Counted from the stretch's first letter, positions 26,606-39,179 are shown. The stretch is DNA of 64,000 nt from Microbacterium sp. cx-55 (GCF_021117345.1 NZ_CP088261.1:992001-1056000); one strand, 5' to 3'. Made by a program: numbers and translations. Notes: a model not told the origin generated them from the sequence alone.

Positions 26606-26790
26606 CCAGCGTGTATCTGGCCTCCGTCGCAATCTGCGAACCACCGCGTGATCCCCTGTATCCGTCCTGAGACGCGTCCTTACGACCGTGTCGAAGACAG
26701 CTCCGAGTGAGCGCCGGACGCGGGCGGACGTCTGTCCATCGGACGTTTTGAGTGGTCACGTGCATCGACTCGTATCACAAGGGAGTACTC
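26606..26790 (+). promoter_or_regulatory. rho leader
   Basis: 185 bases without a gene between thrB and rho, less GC-rich than its surroundings and rich in pyrimidines (TCCGTCGCAATCTGCG, CCCCTGTATCCGTCCTGAG). A C-rich, poorly structured leader is where Rho could bind to terminate its own message, as in other bacteria; this is inference. AAGGGAG (26779-26785) serves as the ribosome site. Confidence 0.4.
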
Positions 26791-28932
26791 GTGGAGTCTG
26801 TCTCCGAGATCCAGTCCACCGAACCGAACACCGACACCGCATCCGCCTCGGACGCCGTCGACACGGTCACCGCCTCGGCTGAGGCTCCGGCCACGGCCGA
26901 CGTCGCGACCGAGCCGGCCGCTGCCGAGCCGGTGAAGGTGCCGCGCAAGCGTGCGCCGCGCCGCGCGAAGAGCGCCGACGTCGCCGAGAAGGCAGCCGCG
27001 GATGCAGCTGCCGCCGAGGCTGCTGCCGCCGAGGCCGAAGCTGCGGCAGCGGCCGACGCGGAAGCCGCCGCCGATGCTGCGGCCGAAACCGACGCCTCCG
27101 CGGTCGCTCCCGCGGAGGGTGACGCTGCTGACACTGTCGTCGCCGAACCCGTCGTCGCAGAAGCCGCCGTCGCCGAAGCCGGTGCCGACGCACCGGTCGA
27201 CAGCGCGCCGGCCGACGCCGCATCCGACGAGGCCGTCGAGGCGCCTGCCGCCCGCAAGCCCCCTCGCCGCACCCGCAAGCCGAAGGTCGCCGCTGAGCCG
27301 GCCGCCGACGAGACCCCCGCGTCCGACGCGGCATCGTCCGTCGCGGCCGACGCGCCCGTCTCGGAGGCCCCGGTCGCCGATGCAGCGGACGCTGCCACGG
27401 CAGAGGCGCCGACCGCGCAGGCTCCGGCCGCCGCGTCCGACGCCGCCGGTGAGAACACCAACGACAGCGCCAACGACAACGACAACGGCGACGACACGGA
27501 ACAGCCCAGTCGCAGCCGTAGTCGTAGCCGCAACCGGAACCGCAACCGCCGCGAGAGCGGAGAGGCGCGCCAGAACGGCGAGGCCGCTCCGGCCCGCGAG
27601 GCCCGCGAGCCCCGCCAGGCTCCTCAGGTGCAGAACGCGCCGGCGGCCGCCGCATCCGACGACGACGACTCGCAGGCCGGTGGCCGCGGACGTCAGCGCA
27701 ACAAGCGTCGCGGCCAGGCCCAGAACGACGAGTTCGACACCGAGATCGGCGAGGACGACGTCCTCATCCCGATCGCGGGTGTGCTCGACGTGCTCGACAA
27801 CTACGCCTTCGTGCGCACGACGGGCTACCTGCCTGGCCAGAGCGACGTCTACGTCTCGCTCGGTCAGGTCAAGAAGTACAACCTCCGCAAGGGCGACGCC
27901 GTCGTCGGTGCGATCAAGCAGCCGCGCGAGGGCGAGCAGTCCGGGCGCCAGAAGTACAACGCGCTCGTGAAGGTCGACTCGATCAACGGGCTCTCCGTCG
28001 AAGACGCTGCCGAGCGCGTCGAGTTCGGCCAGCTGACGCCCCTCTACCCGCAGGAGCGTCTGCGTCTCGAGACGGGTCACGAGAAGCTCACGCAGCGCAT
28101 CATCGATCTCGTCGCCCCGATCGGCAAGGGACAGCGCGGCCTGATCGTCGCCCCGCCGAAGGCGGGCAAGACCATCGTGCTGCAGCAGATCGCCAACGCG
28201 ATCGCGACGAACAACCCCGAGGTCCACCTCATGGTCGTGCTCGTCGACGAGCGGCCCGAAGAGGTCACCGACATGCAGCGCACCGTCAAGGGCGAGGTCA
28301 TCGCCTCGACCTTCGACCGCCCCGCAGAAGACCACACCACGGTCGCCGAACTCGCCATCGAGCGCGCCAAGCGTCTCGTCGAGCTCGGTCGCGACGTCGT
28401 CGTGCTGCTCGACTCGATCACCCGCCTCGGCCGCGCGTACAACGTCACCGCGCCCACCAGCGGCCGCGTGCTCTCGGGCGGCGTTGACGCCTCGGCGCTG
28501 TACCCGCCCAAGCGGTTCTTCGGCGCGGCGCGCAACATCGAGAACGGCGGATCGCTCACGATCCTCGCGACCGCGCTCGTCGAGACCGGGTCCAAGATGG
28601 ACGACGTCATCTTCGAGGAGTTCAAGGGCACCGGCAACAGTGAACTGCGTCTGTCGCGCCAGCTGGCCGACAAGCGCATCTTCCCGGCGGTCGACGTGAA
28701 CGCGTCGAGCACCCGACGCGAAGAGATGCTGCTCTCGGCCGACGAGGTCAAGATCACCTGGAAGCTCCGCCGCGCGCTCGCGGGCCTCGACCCCCAGCAG
28801 GCGCTGGAAGTCGTGCTCGGCAAGCTCAAGGAGACGCAGTCGAACGTCGAGTTCCTCGTGCAGATGCAGAAGTCGATGCCGGCGCCCACCGCCGGTGGTC
28901 ACTCGCACGGGCACGAGAACAGCATCCGCTGA
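26791..28932 (+). CDS. rho: Transcription termination factor Rho
   Basis: A 713-residue Rho, far longer than the ~420 of E. coli. Residues 1 to about 320 are low complexity: an Ala/Glu/Asp tract, two basic patches ([23 protein letters not shown]), an [12 protein letters not shown] run, then [15 protein letters not shown] and [13 protein letters not shown]. No helical Rho_N subdomain is visible. From about 325 the primary RNA-binding OB domain ([22 protein letters not shown]) and the RecA-type motor follow: Walker A APPKAGKT (about 456-463), then [13 protein letters not shown] and the R/Q loops to the end. The GTG at 26791 is chosen over the upstream in-frame codon because of the AAGGGAG site. 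Confidence 0.97.
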   Translation: MESVSEIQSTEPNTDTASASDAVDTVTASAEAPATADVATEPAAAEPVKVPRKRAPRRAKSADVAEKAAADAAAAEAAAAEAEAAAAADAEAAADAAAETDASAVAPAEGDAADTVVAEPVVAEAAVAEAGADAPVDSAPADAASDEAVEAPAARKPPRRTRKPKVAAEPAADETPASDAASSVAADAPVSEAPVADAADAATAEAPTAQAPAAASDAAGENTNDSANDNDNGDDTEQPSRSRSRSRNRNRNRRESGEARQNGEAAPAREAREPRQAPQVQNAPAAAASDDDDSQAGGRGRQRNKRRGQAQNDEFDTEIGEDDVLIPIAGVLDVLDNYAFVRTTGYLPGQSDVYVSLGQVKKYNLRKGDAVVGAIKQPREGEQSGRQKYNALVKVDSINGLSVEDAAERVEFGQLTPLYPQERLRLETGHEKLTQRIIDLVAPIGKGQRGLIVAPPKAGKTIVLQQIANAIATNNPEVHLMVVLVDERPEEVTDMQRTVKGEVIASTFDRPAEDHTTVAELAIERAKRLVELGRDVVVLLDSITRLGRAYNVTAPTSGRVLSGGVDASALYPPKRFFGAARNIENGGSLTILATALVETGSKMDDVIFEEFKGTGNSELRLSRQLADKRIFPAVDVNASSTRREEMLLSADEVKITWKLRRALAGLDPQQALEVVLGKLKETQSNVEFLVQMQKSMPAPTAGGHSHGHENSIR

Positions 28933-28943
28933 CCGGTCCCGTC

Positions 28944-30035
<1,092 letters not shown>

Positions 30036-30152
30036 CCCACCCCGTCCGCTGCGCCGCCGCTGCGCCGCCTCGCGCGCCGCGCCGCTCTCCATCGCGAGTG
30101 AACACGGCTCGACGAGGGTGAGGGAACGGCGCAACGGGGACGGGGCGCGGGG

Positions 30153-31550
30153 CTACCAGAGCGGCGGATGCGGAAGCGCGCCCCGGTGCGCCTCGAGCAC
30201 GGCCGCGAGCGACACGATCGCCGCTTCGCCGCCCGGTCGACCCACGAGCTGCACCGAGACGGGGTGGCCGTCGCCATCCGTCGTCACCGGAACCGTGATC
30301 GCCGGCAGCCCCGCGACGTTGACGAAGCTGCTGTATGGCGCGTACTGCACCTGCTGCGCGAAATTGCGCTCGGCGTTCTCGCGGTCGTACCAGCCGATCG
30401 GGCGCGGACTCTGCGCCAGCGCCGGAGTCAGAACCGCATCGAACGGCGCGAATGCGGCGATCGTCTGACGTTCGAACGCCGCCGCGGACGCCAACGCGTC
30501 GAGGAGCCGGGTGGCGGGCAGAGCCCGGCCCTCCTGCACCAACCACGCCGTGATGGGTTCGACGAGCGCGAGGTCCGCCTCCGACAGCGGGAGGCGGGCG
30601 GCGCTCGCGCGCCAGATCGTGCGGAACATCTCGGCGTAGCCGACGGGCGCCCACCGGAACTCGTCGACGCCCGTCCCTGCCGCAGACAGCACGGCCGCGG
30701 CGTGCTCCACCGCGGCGCGCGCGGCGGGGTCGAGCTCGATCTGCTCGTCGTCGTCCCACGGCGAGACCGTGGTGACGCCGACGCGCAATCCGTCGCGCGG
30801 CGCGAGCGCGGCGGGCAGCAGAGGCCCCGGGTCCGGGGCGGTGAGGGCGAACGGATGCGGCCGCAGCGTGTGGAGCGCGTCCGCGAGGAACGCCGCATCC
30901 GCCACCGTCCGCGCCAGCGGGCCGGTGACAGCGAGGCCGGCGAGCGAGTCGATGCCAGAACCGATCGGCATCCGTCCGCGGGAGGGCTTCAGTCCGACGA
31001 TCCCGACCGTCGCGGCCGGGATGCGGATCGAACCGCCGCCGTCCGAACCCACGGCCAGGGGGAGGAGGCTGGCCGCGACGGCCGCGGCTGCGCCGCCGCT
31101 CGACCCTCCGGCGCCGTGGGCGGTGTTCCACGGATCGCGTGTCGGGGGAGTGAACGAGGTCTCGGTGTAGCCCGTGAGGCCGAACTCGGGCGTCGCCGTC
31201 TTCCCGAGATTCACCGCTCCCGCGGTGTCGAGCGCCGCAGCGAGCTCGTCGGAGCGCTCCGGGACGAAGTCGCGTCGCGCCCGCGAGCCGTACCGCGTCG
31301 GCACCCCCGCGCGGGCGACCAGGTCTTTATCGGCGAGCGGCATTCCCCGGAGCGGCCCGGCGACCGCGGCATCGGCCTGCGCGGCCTGGGCGAGCGCGCG
31401 ATCCGCCGTGACCTCCACGAACGCTCCCACGCGGTCATCGATTGCGGCGATGCGTTGCAGGTAATGGGCCGTGAGCGCGACCGGATCGACCTCGCGGTCG
31501 CGCAGCATCCGGGACAGCTCGATCGCGGGAAGATCGTGCAGCGCCGTCAT
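30153..31550 (-). CDS. Amidase-signature-family amidase
   Basis: A 465-residue amidase-signature enzyme. The catalytic Lys lies in LADKDLV (about K73), and the Gly/Ser-rich signature GGSSGGAAAAVAA with the following GSDGGGSIRIPA carries the cis-Ser and nucleophilic Ser. It hydrolyses a C-N amide bond; the substrate is unknown. It does not lie by gatB or gatC, so it is not the tRNA amidotransferase subunit. The ATG follows a TACGCT hexamer by 6 bases on the reverse strand. It lies with cysE and cysK in a reverse-strand block inside the prfA-prmC interval. Confidence 0.9.
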   Translation of the reverse strand: MTALHDLPAIELSRMLRDREVDPVALTAHYLQRIAAIDDRVGAFVEVTADRALAQAAQADAAVAGPLRGMPLADKDLVARAGVPTRYGSRARRDFVPERSDELAAALDTAGAVNLGKTATPEFGLTGYTETSFTPPTRDPWNTAHGAGGSSGGAAAAVAASLLPLAVGSDGGGSIRIPAATVGIVGLKPSRGRMPIGSGIDSLAGLAVTGPLARTVADAAFLADALHTLRPHPFALTAPDPGPLLPAALAPRDGLRVGVTTVSPWDDDEQIELDPAARAAVEHAAAVLSAAGTGVDEFRWAPVGYAEMFRTIWRASAARLPLSEADLALVEPITAWLVQEGRALPATRLLDALASAAAFERQTIAAFAPFDAVLTPALAQSPRPIGWYDRENAERNFAQQVQYAPYSSFVNVAGLPAITVPVTTDGDGHPVSVQLVGRPGGEAAIVSLAAVLEAHRGALPHPPLW

Positions 31551-31556
31551 GATCCG

Positions 31557-31562
31557 AGCGTA
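31557..31562 (-). promoter_or_regulatory. -10 hexamer TACGCT for the amidase
   Basis: On the reverse strand it ends 6 bases before the ATG at 31550. Confidence 0.45.
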
Positions 31563-31577
31563 TCCGCGGCGGGCGGG

Positions 31578-32156
31578 TCAGATGCTGTACTCGGGCGCCA
31601 TCAGCAGCGCGCGGGTGTCTTCGCCGGCACGGCGCTGGCGCGATCTCGCGGGCACACCCACGAGCACGCTGTCAGGCGCCGCATCCTTCGTGACGACGGC
31701 ATTCGCTCCGATCACGCTGTGCGCGCCGATGAGGACGGGCCCGAGGACCTTGGCGCCCGCACCGACGGCCACGCCGTCGCCGAGCGTCGGGTGGCGTTTG
31801 CCGCCCTCGCGCTGACGTCCGCCGAGGGTCACCCCGTGGTAGAGCATGACGTCGTCGCCGACCTCGGCGGTCTCGCCGATCACGACGCCCATCCCGTGGT
31901 CGATGAAGAATCGGCGACCGATCTGCGCGCCGGGGTGGATCTCGATGCCGGTCAGCCAGCGCGTGATCTGCGAGCCCGCCCGCGCCGCGAACCGGAACCC
32001 GCGCCGCCACAGCGCATGCCACACCCGGTGCGCCCAGATCGCGTGGAGTCCCGGGTACAGCAGGGCGATCTCGAGCGAGCCGCGCGCGGCGGGATCACGC
32101 AGTCGCGCCGCCGCCAGGTCTTCTCGGATGCGGGATGCGGCGGCCCGGATCGCCAT
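31578..32156 (-). CDS. cysE: Serine O-acetyltransferase
   Basis: A 192-residue short-form (EpsC/CysE) serine acetyltransferase that makes O-acetylserine. The N-terminal helical part is reduced; the left-handed beta-helix with hexapeptide repeats runs from [19 protein letters not shown] to [17 protein letters not shown], including catalytic His in [13 protein letters not shown] and HGVTLGG. The ATG shares its A with the cysK stop (TGATG), so translation is coupled. A longer open frame runs upstream through cysK in another phase and was not used. Confidence 0.95.
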   Translation of the reverse strand: MAIRAAASRIREDLAAARLRDPAARGSLEIALLYPGLHAIWAHRVWHALWRRGFRFAARAGSQITRWLTGIEIHPGAQIGRRFFIDHGMGVVIGETAEVGDDVMLYHGVTLGGRQREGGKRHPTLGDGVAVGAGAKVLGPVLIGAHSVIGANAVVTKDAAPDSVLVGVPARSRQRRAGEDTRALLMAPEYSI

Positions 32157-33094
32157 CACTCGTCGCGGAGGTGCTCGTAGAGCGCCGTCGACAGATAGCG
32201 CTCGCCCGCCGACGGGATGATCACGACGATGTTCTTTCCGGCCGCCTCGGGACGCGCGGCGATCTGCAGCGCCGCCCAGATCGCCGCGCCGCTCGACATG
32301 CCGACGAGGATCCCGTCCTGGGTGGCGGTCTCGCGCGCCACGCGGATCGCGTCGTCGAACTCGACGTCGATGACCTCGTCGATGATGTCGCGGTTGAGGA
32401 TCGCGGGCACGAAGTTCGGGCCGATGCCCTGGATCTTGTGCGGTCCGGGGTGACCCTTGGTCAGGATGGGGGAGTCGGCGGGTTCGACGGCGACGATCTT
32501 GACGCCCGGAACCTTCTCCTTCAGCACTTCGCCGACACCCGTGATCGTGCCGCCGGTGCCGATGCCCGCGACGAAGTAGTCGACCTTGCCGTCGGTGTCG
32601 CGCAGGATCTCCTCGGCGGTCGTCGCCCGGTGGATGGCCGGATTCGCCTCGTTCTCGAACTGCCGGGCCCACACGGCGCCCGGGGTCTCGGCGACGATGC
32701 GCTTCGCCTCGTCGACGGCGTAGGACATGCCCTTGGTCGGGTCGGTGAGCACCAGCTCGGCGCCGAACGCCTTGAGGAGCGTCCGACGTTCCTTCGACAT
32801 CGAGGCGGGCATCGTGAGAATCACGCGGTAGCCGCGTGCCGCGCCCACCATCGCCAGCGCGATCCCGGTGTTGCCGCTGGTGGATTCGACGATCGTGCCG
32901 CCGGCGGCCAGCTGCCCGGAGGCTTCCGCGGCGTCGACGATGGCGATGCCGAGGCGGTCCTTGACGCTCGACACCGGGTTGTAGAACTCGAGCTTCGCGA
33001 GGATCTGGGCATCGACGCCCGCGGCGATGCGATTGAGTCGGACGAGCGGCGTATTGCCGAACGCCGAAGTGATGTCGGAATGGATCCCGGGCAT
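32156..33094 (-). CDS. cysK: Cysteine synthase A (O-acetylserine sulfhydrylase)
   Basis: A 312-residue PLP enzyme joining sulfide to O-acetylserine. The PLP lysine is K45 in [11 protein letters not shown], the substrate loop is STSGNTGIA, and the phosphate site is [19 protein letters not shown] is the ribosome site. Together with cysE it forms a two-gene cysteine operon; the two enzymes are known to form a complex in many bacteria. It lies divergently from prmC across a 104-base spacer. Confidence 0.97.
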   Translation of the reverse strand: MPGIHSDITSAFGNTPLVRLNRIAAGVDAQILAKLEFYNPVSSVKDRLGIAIVDAAEASGQLAAGGTIVESTSGNTGIALAMVGAARGYRVILTMPASMSKERRTLLKAFGAELVLTDPTKGMSYAVDEAKRIVAETPGAVWARQFENEANPAIHRATTAEEILRDTDGKVDYFVAGIGTGGTITGVGEVLKEKVPGVKIVAVEPADSPILTKGHPGPHKIQGIGPNFVPAILNRDIIDEVIDVEFDDAIRVARETATQDGILVGMSSGAAIWAALQIAARPEAAGKNIVVIIPSAGERYLSTALYEHLRDE

Positions 33095-33182
33095 GTGCGC
33101 CTGCCTTTCGGAAACGTGCGTACGAGCCCTGCCAGCCTAGGGGAGCGGCAGGGGAGTGGGCCGTCTGTGACGGCCGGGCGAC

Positions 33183-33188
33183 TATTCT
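33183..33188 (+). promoter_or_regulatory. -10 hexamer TATTCT for prmC
   Basis: Ends 10 bases before the ATG at 33199. Confidence 0.5.
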
Positions 33189-33198
33189 GGACGGAGCC

Positions 33199-34095
33199 AT
33201 GTCTGCATCCGTTCTTTCCCCCTGCCCCGGCGGGACGCGGTCGCTCTCGTCCGCACTCGCCGAGACCGTCGCGCTGTTCGCGCGCGCGGGCATCGTCGAT
33301 CCGCAGGTGGATGCGGAGCTGCTGCTCGGGCACCTGCTCGGCGCCGGGCGCGGAGAAGTGCAGGCCGCCGCGATTCGTGGCGACGTGCTCGACGCCGACC
33401 TGGATGGTCGCCTGGCCGACCTCGCGGCCCGCCGCGCGGCGCGGGAGCCGCTCCAGCACCTGACCGGTGTCGCGTACTTCCGTCACCTCTCGCTCGCCGT
33501 GGGCCCGGGCGTCTTCGTCCCCCGCCCCGAGACCGAGATGGTCGCGCAGATCGCGATCGACGCCCTCCGGGCCAGCGCCTCCCCTGCTCCCGTCGCGGTC
33601 GATCTCGGCACGGGTTCGGGCGCGATCGCCCTGGCGCTGGCGACCGAGGTGCCGCACGCGCGGGTGCACGCCGCCGAGAACTCGGTCGACGCCTTCGTCT
33701 GGACGAAGGAGAACTTCGCGCGGGTCGGCGCCGACAACGCGCGGCTGGCCTTCATCGACCTTGCCGACGCGTTCCCCGAGCTCGACGGGACCGTCTCGGT
33801 GCTCGTGTCGAACCCCCCGTATGTTCCGGATGCGGCCGTGCCGCGCGATCCCGAGGTGCGTCGCTACGATCCGCCGCACGCGCTGTACGGCGGGGCCGAT
33901 GGCCTCGATGTCGTGCGCGTGCTCGCGGAGGTCGGCCGCCGACTGGTGCACCCGGGCGGCACGATCGTGATCGAGCACGGCGAACTGCAGGGACCGTCGG
34001 TGCGCGGTGTGCTGACCGCGGCGGGATGGCTCGCCGCGGCGACCCATCCCGACCTGACGATGCGCGACCGCGCCACGACCGCGCTGCGGGCGTGA
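33199..34095 (+). CDS. prmC: Release factor glutamine methyltransferase
   Basis: A 298-residue SAM-dependent enzyme methylating the Gln of the GGQ motif in release factors. The N-terminal helical domain precedes the SAM loop [12 protein letters not shown] (about residues 134-145) and the catalytic NPPY (about N204). It acts on the prfA product but is separated from prfA here by the amidase-cysE-cysK block. tsaC follows, behind its own promoter. Confidence 0.95.
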   Translation: MSASVLSPCPGGTRSLSSALAETVALFARAGIVDPQVDAELLLGHLLGAGRGEVQAAAIRGDVLDADLDGRLADLAARRAAREPLQHLTGVAYFRHLSLAVGPGVFVPRPETEMVAQIAIDALRASASPAPVAVDLGTGSGAIALALATEVPHARVHAAENSVDAFVWTKENFARVGADNARLAFIDLADAFPELDGTVSVLVSNPPYVPDAAVPRDPEVRRYDPPHALYGGADGLDVVRVLAEVGRRLVHPGGTIVIEHGELQGPSVRGVLTAAGWLAAATHPDLTMRDRATTALRA

Positions 34096-34119
34096 GGGGA
34101 GCCGGAGCTCTCCTCCGCG

Positions 34120-34125
34120 TAGACT
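34120..34125 (+). promoter_or_regulatory. -10 hexamer TAGACT for tsaC
   Basis: Ends 9 bases before the ATG at 34135. Confidence 0.5.
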
Positions 34126-34134
34126 GACCCGGTC

Positions 34135-34833
34135 ATGTCCACATTCTTCGACTGCCAGGACGAGGCACAGCTGCTCGCCGGCATGCGTCAGGCGCGCCAC
34201 GCGATCGGCCGTGGCGAGCTCATCGTCATGCCCACCGACACGGTCTACGGCGTCGCCGCCGACGCCTTCAACCCCTCCGCCGTCGCCGCACTCCTCGCGG
34301 CGAAGGGCCGCGGTCGGCAGCAGCCGCCACCGGTGCTGGTCGCGGGCCTGACGACGGTCCGTGCGCTCGTCAGCGACGTGCCGGCGCCCATCGAACGGCT
34401 GATCGAGTCCGCCTGGCCCGGAGGACTCACCATCGTGCTCCCGGCGCAGCAGTCCCTCTCCTGGGACCTCGGCGAGACGCGCGGCACGGTCGCTGTGCGG
34501 ATGCCGGCCCACCGCCTCGCCCTCGAGCTCCTGGAAGAGACGGGTCCGCTCGCGGTCTCGAGCGCCAACCTCACGGGCCAGCCCGCGGCGGTCGACGCGT
34601 ATTCCGCCCGCGACATGCTGGGTGACAGCGTGCAGGTGTACCTCGACGGCGGTTCCAGCGCGAACGGCGTGCCGTCCACGATCATCGACGCCACCGCCAT
34701 CGCGCACGGGGGAGAGGGGCGCGTGCGCCTGCTCCGCCGCGGCATCATCTCCTACGACGAACTCCACCGCGTGCTCGGAGACGTCCTCGAACCGGAACAC
34801 GACGAAAGCGCGGGCGCGGACGGTCCCGCGTGA
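34135..34833 (+). CDS. tsaC: L-threonylcarbamoyladenylate synthase (YrdC/Sua5 family)
   Basis: A 232-residue enzyme of the t6A tRNA-modification pathway, forming threonylcarbamoyl-AMP. YrdC-fold signatures are MPTDTVYGVAADAF (about residues 31-44), AKGRGRQQPPPVLV and SSANLTGQ. It lacks the extra C-terminal Sua5 domain of longer relatives. Its stop overlaps the GTG of the next gene by four bases, so it is translated together with the WecA-type transferase. Confidence 0.93.
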   Translation: MSTFFDCQDEAQLLAGMRQARHAIGRGELIVMPTDTVYGVAADAFNPSAVAALLAAKGRGRQQPPPVLVAGLTTVRALVSDVPAPIERLIESAWPGGLTIVLPAQQSLSWDLGETRGTVAVRMPAHRLALELLEETGPLAVSSANLTGQPAAVDAYSARDMLGDSVQVYLDGGSSANGVPSTIIDATAIAHGGEGRVRLLRRGIISYDELHRVLGDVLEPEHDESAGADGPA

Positions 34834-36032
34834 AGCAGTACCTGCTGATCACCGCCGTCACGGCGCTCGTCACTTTCGGTCTGTCGTGGGCCGTGTGGCG
34901 GATCGCCATCCGGTACAAGCTGCATCCGCCGATCCGCGATCGCGATGTGCATACGCGTCCGACGCCGCGACTCGGCGGAATCGCGATGTTCCTCGGCGTA
35001 CTGGCGGCCTTCGCGATCTCGTCGCAGAATCCGTTCTTCTCCATTTTCTGGGCCGATCCGATGCCCGTCCTCTCGATCCTCGGGGCGACGCTCCTGATCG
35101 TGCTGGTCGGTATCGCCGATGACCTCTGGGACCTCGACTGGATGATCAAGCTCGGCGCGCAGTTCCTCGCCGCCGGCATCATCGCGTGGTTCGGCGAGAT
35201 GCAGATCTACGCGTTGCCGATCGGCGGGCTGACGATCGGGTCCAGCGCCATGAGCTTCGTGCTCACGGTGTTCGCGATCGTCGTCGTGATGAACGCCGTC
35301 AACTTCATCGACGGTCTGGACGGCCTGGTCGCGGGCGTCTGTCTGATCTCGAACGGGATCTTCTTCGTCTACTCCTACGTCCTCACCCGCGACATCGGCT
35401 CCAGCACGTACTTCAACCTGGCCTCGTTCATCGCGGTCGTGCTGGTCGGGGCCTGCGCCGGGTTCCTCCCGTTCAACTGGAACCGCGCGAAGATGTTCAT
35501 GGGCGATTCGGGGGCGCTCATGCTGGGCCTCCTGATGGCGACGTCCGCCATCGCGATCACCGGCCAGCTGAACCCCGCAACCCTCGACCCCGAGCAGTTC
35601 GGCCGCTCGCAACTGCTCGGCGCGTTCATCCCGATCCTGCTGCCGATCGCGGTCGTCACTCTGCCGCTCCTCGACTTCGGCTCGGCGGTCCTCCGACGGA
35701 TGCGCGCGGGCAAGTCCCCGTTCTCGCCCGATCGGAAGCACCTCCATCACCGGATGCTCGACATGGGCCACAGCGACCGTGCCGCGGTGCTCATCTTCTA
35801 CGCGTGGACCGCCGTGATCGGCATCGCGGTGCTTCTCATGTACATCGCGACCCGTGAGGACTGGTTCGGCCAGTACTGGATCGGCGTCGCCTTCGGCGTG
35901 GTGGGCATCTCGGCCTGTCTCGTCGTCACGCTGCTGCCGGCGCGCCGGCGCATCCCCGCATCCGCTCCGGCCGGAGTCCCTCCGGCCGCCGCTCCGGCCG
36001 CCGACGGCCCCTCACCGCAGGAGACCCCATGA
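34830..36032 (+). CDS. wecA: Undecaprenyl-phosphate sugar-1-phosphate transferase (WecA/MraY family)
   Basis: A 400-residue polytopic enzyme transferring a GlcNAc-1-phosphate-type group to undecaprenyl phosphate, the first step of teichoic-acid-like, arabinogalactan or other wall glycans. The family motifs are DRDVHTRPTPRLGG, the Mg-binding GIADDLWDLD, NAVNFIDGLDG and GDSGALMLG, then HLHHRMLDMGHSD. About 11 membrane helices and a Pro/Ala-rich tail. Its position before atp matches mycobacterial rfe (Rv1302). It overlaps tsaC upstream and the AtpI-like gene downstream by four bases each. Confidence 0.92.
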   Translation: MKQYLLITAVTALVTFGLSWAVWRIAIRYKLHPPIRDRDVHTRPTPRLGGIAMFLGVLAAFAISSQNPFFSIFWADPMPVLSILGATLLIVLVGIADDLWDLDWMIKLGAQFLAAGIIAWFGEMQIYALPIGGLTIGSSAMSFVLTVFAIVVVMNAVNFIDGLDGLVAGVCLISNGIFFVYSYVLTRDIGSSTYFNLASFIAVVLVGACAGFLPFNWNRAKMFMGDSGALMLGLLMATSAIAITGQLNPATLDPEQFGRSQLLGAFIPILLPIAVVTLPLLDFGSAVLRRMRAGKSPFSPDRKHLHHRMLDMGHSDRAAVLIFYAWTAVIGIAVLLMYIATREDWFGQYWIGVAFGVVGISACLVVTLLPARRRIPASAPAGVPPAAAPAADGPSPQETP

Positions 36033-36535
36033 CGACCCCCACCGTGTCCAGTACCCCGATCCTGCGCACCGCCCTGGTGTGGTCGGGAGTGATGACGGCG
36101 GCGCTCGTCGTGATCGGTGGGATCGTCGGGTTCCTGACGGCTGGCACCCCCGGGCTGTGGAGTGCACTGTCGGGAGTGCTGGTGGCGGCGATCTTCCTCG
36201 GCATCACGGCCGCCAGCATCCTGATCGCCAATCGCTGGTTCGGCGATGAGCTGTACGTGCCGATCTTCTTCGGAATCGTGCTCGGCGGCTGGATTCTGAA
36301 GCTGGTCCTGTTCATCGTCGCTCTCGTGCTGCTCCGGGGTCAGTCCTGGATCGTTCCGATGGTGTTCCTGCTGGCGCTCGTCGTCAGCGTGGTCGCCTCG
36401 CTCGTGATCGACGTCGTCGTGATGATGCGGATGCGGCTGCCCAATGTCAGCGACATGAGGCTCCCCACCGACGTCGAAGAGGGGGAGCGGCGCACTCCGA
36501 ACCCGGAGGCGGGCGACGCAGCCTCAGGAGTTTGA
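36029..36535 (+). CDS. AtpI-like small membrane protein
   Basis: A 168-residue protein with four predicted membrane helices and a charged C-terminal tail after MRMRLPNVSDMRL. It holds the same place, just before atpB, as the actinobacterial AtpI-like protein (Rv1303 in M. tuberculosis), so a role in assembling the c-ring is a reasonable guess. Sequence similarity to classical AtpI is weak. ATGA overlap with the upstream transferase. Confidence 0.7.
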   Translation: MTTPTVSSTPILRTALVWSGVMTAALVVIGGIVGFLTAGTPGLWSALSGVLVAAIFLGITAASILIANRWFGDELYVPIFFGIVLGGWILKLVLFIVALVLLRGQSWIVPMVFLLALVVSVVASLVIDVVVMMRMRLPNVSDMRLPTDVEEGERRTPNPEAGDAASGV

Positions 36536-36541
36536 TAGTGT
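36536..36541 (+). promoter_or_regulatory. Candidate -10 (TAGTGT) for the atp operon
   Basis: It directly follows the AtpI-like stop region and would give a ~90-base leader before atpB. There is no convincing -35, and read-through from tsaC-wecA is also likely. Confidence 0.3.
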
Positions 36542-36637
36542 TGTCCCGCACCCGACCGCGAGCGCCTGAGTGCCAGCGTGCGGTGAAAACCGACCATCGT
36601 CGCAACGGTCCACACCGATGCCCCGAAGCTGGAGCCT

Positions 36638-37728
<1,091 letters not shown>

Positions 37729-37754
37729 TCAGACGCAACCAGTAAGGAGACAGG

Positions 37755-38312
37755 ATGCTGAACGCTCTTGTCACTCTCGCGCACGCGGAGGAAGAAACGG
37801 CCCCGAGCCCGCTCATCCCCGCTGTGTACGACATCGTCTGGTCGGCGGTGTGCTTCGTCGTCATCCTGTTCGTCTTCTGGCGCGTCGTGCTGCCCCGGAT
37901 GCAGAAGCTGCTCGACGAGCGCGCTGCGGCCATCGAGGGCAACATCGCGAAGGCGGATGAAGCGCAGCGACAGGCTGAGGCCGCGCTCGAGGAGTACACT
38001 GCGCAGCTTTCCGAGGCCCGCAAGGAAGCCGGTGAGATCCGTGAGGCCGCCCGTGAGGACGGCAAGAAGATCGTCGGCGAAGCGAAGGATGCGGCCGCGG
38101 CCGAGGCCGCTCGCATCACCGCGCAGGCGCACACCCAGATCGAGGCCGAGCGTCAGACCGCTCTGGTGTCGCTGCGGAGCGAGGTGGGCACTCTGGCCCT
38201 CGACCTCGCCGGCGGAGTCATCGGCGAGAAGCTGAACGACGACGCGACCGCTCAGGGTGTCGTCGACCGTTTCCTGGCCGACCTCGAAGCCTCCGAGAAG
38301 GCGACCAAGTAA
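37755..38312 (+). CDS. atpF: ATP synthase Fo subunit b
   Basis: A 185-residue peripheral-stalk subunit: one membrane helix (about residues 28-46, IVWSAVCFVVILFVFWRVV) and a long charged helical stalk rich in Ala, Glu and Arg. Only one b-type gene is present. The stop shares its last base with the atpH ATG (TAATG). Confidence 0.95.
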   Translation: MLNALVTLAHAEEETAPSPLIPAVYDIVWSAVCFVVILFVFWRVVLPRMQKLLDERAAAIEGNIAKADEAQRQAEAALEEYTAQLSEARKEAGEIREAAREDGKKIVGEAKDAAAAEAARITAQAHTQIEAERQTALVSLRSEVGTLALDLAGGVIGEKLNDDATAQGVVDRFLADLEASEKATK

Positions 38313-39103
38313 TGGGCAGTGCGACCACGCACGCACTCGGCGCGACGACTGCGGCGCTCAACGCCGCATCCGGTGTCGATCTGACCGTCGCGAGCGAGCT
38401 CTTCCAGGCCGCTCGCGCGGTCAGCGGCTCGCTGCACCTGTCGTCGGCGCTCGCGGATGCCGCGGCGCCGTCGACGGCGCGCGCGCAGGTCGTGGCGGCC
38501 GTATTCGGCCCCGTGCTCTCCTCGACGAGCGTGGCGCTGCTCTCGGCGGTCACCGCCGAGCGGTGGTCGTCGGCGTCCGACATGATCGACGGCATCGAGG
38601 AGCTCGCCCTGCGCGCCGCCTCGGTCGCCGCCGCCGATGTCGACCTCGAGGGTGAACTCTTCCGGTTCTCGCGCACCATCGCCGACAACCACGAGCTCGA
38701 ACTCGCGCTCGGCAGTCGGCTGGGCGATGAGTCGGCGAAGGGCTCGCTGGTCACCACCCTGCTCGCCGGACGCGCGAGCGACGCGGCGATTCTCGTCGTC
38801 TCCTCGATCGTGCGCGATCTTCGGGACCGCCGGGTGCGTCAGCTGCTGACCCGCGCCATGTCGATCGTTGCCGACCAGCGTTCGCGCACGGTCGCGACGG
38901 TCATCACGGCTAAGCCGCTCGACGGTGCGCAGATCGATCGCCTGAAGAGCGCGCTCGCCCAGCGTTACGGCAGCGAGATCTCGCTGAACACCGTCATCGA
39001 CCCGACGATCGTGGGCGGACTGCGCGTGCAGATCGCGGACGACGTCATCGACGCGAGCATCTCCGCGAGGCTCGCCGACCTCCGCCAGCGTCTCGCCGGC
39101 TGA
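38312..39103 (+). CDS. atpH: ATP synthase F1 subunit delta
   Basis: A 263-residue delta subunit, longer than the ~177 of E. coli but usual for actinobacteria. The extra length lies in the N-terminal and middle helical part. The family C-terminal block ([20 protein letters not shown] through [18 protein letters not shown]) is intact. It caps the F1 head and holds subunit b. Confidence 0.95.
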   Translation: MGSATTHALGATTAALNAASGVDLTVASELFQAARAVSGSLHLSSALADAAAPSTARAQVVAAVFGPVLSSTSVALLSAVTAERWSSASDMIDGIEELALRAASVAAADVDLEGELFRFSRTIADNHELELALGSRLGDESAKGSLVTTLLAGRASDAAILVVSSIVRDLRDRRVRQLLTRAMSIVADQRSRTVATVITAKPLDGAQIDRLKSALAQRYGSEISLNTVIDPTIVGGLRVQIADDVIDASISARLADLRQRLAG

Positions 39104-39179
39104 TTACAGACTTCCCGCCCGTCGCCCGACGGCACGGCGGAGACTTCGGGGCCGAGGCCCCATGAACCGAAGGAAGACA

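Noticed and set aside
26680..28914. 744-residue reverse open frame opposite rho
   Set aside because: Repetitive Gly/Arg/Val/Asp sequence that mirrors the low-complexity and RecA parts of rho; no family motif or ribosome site.
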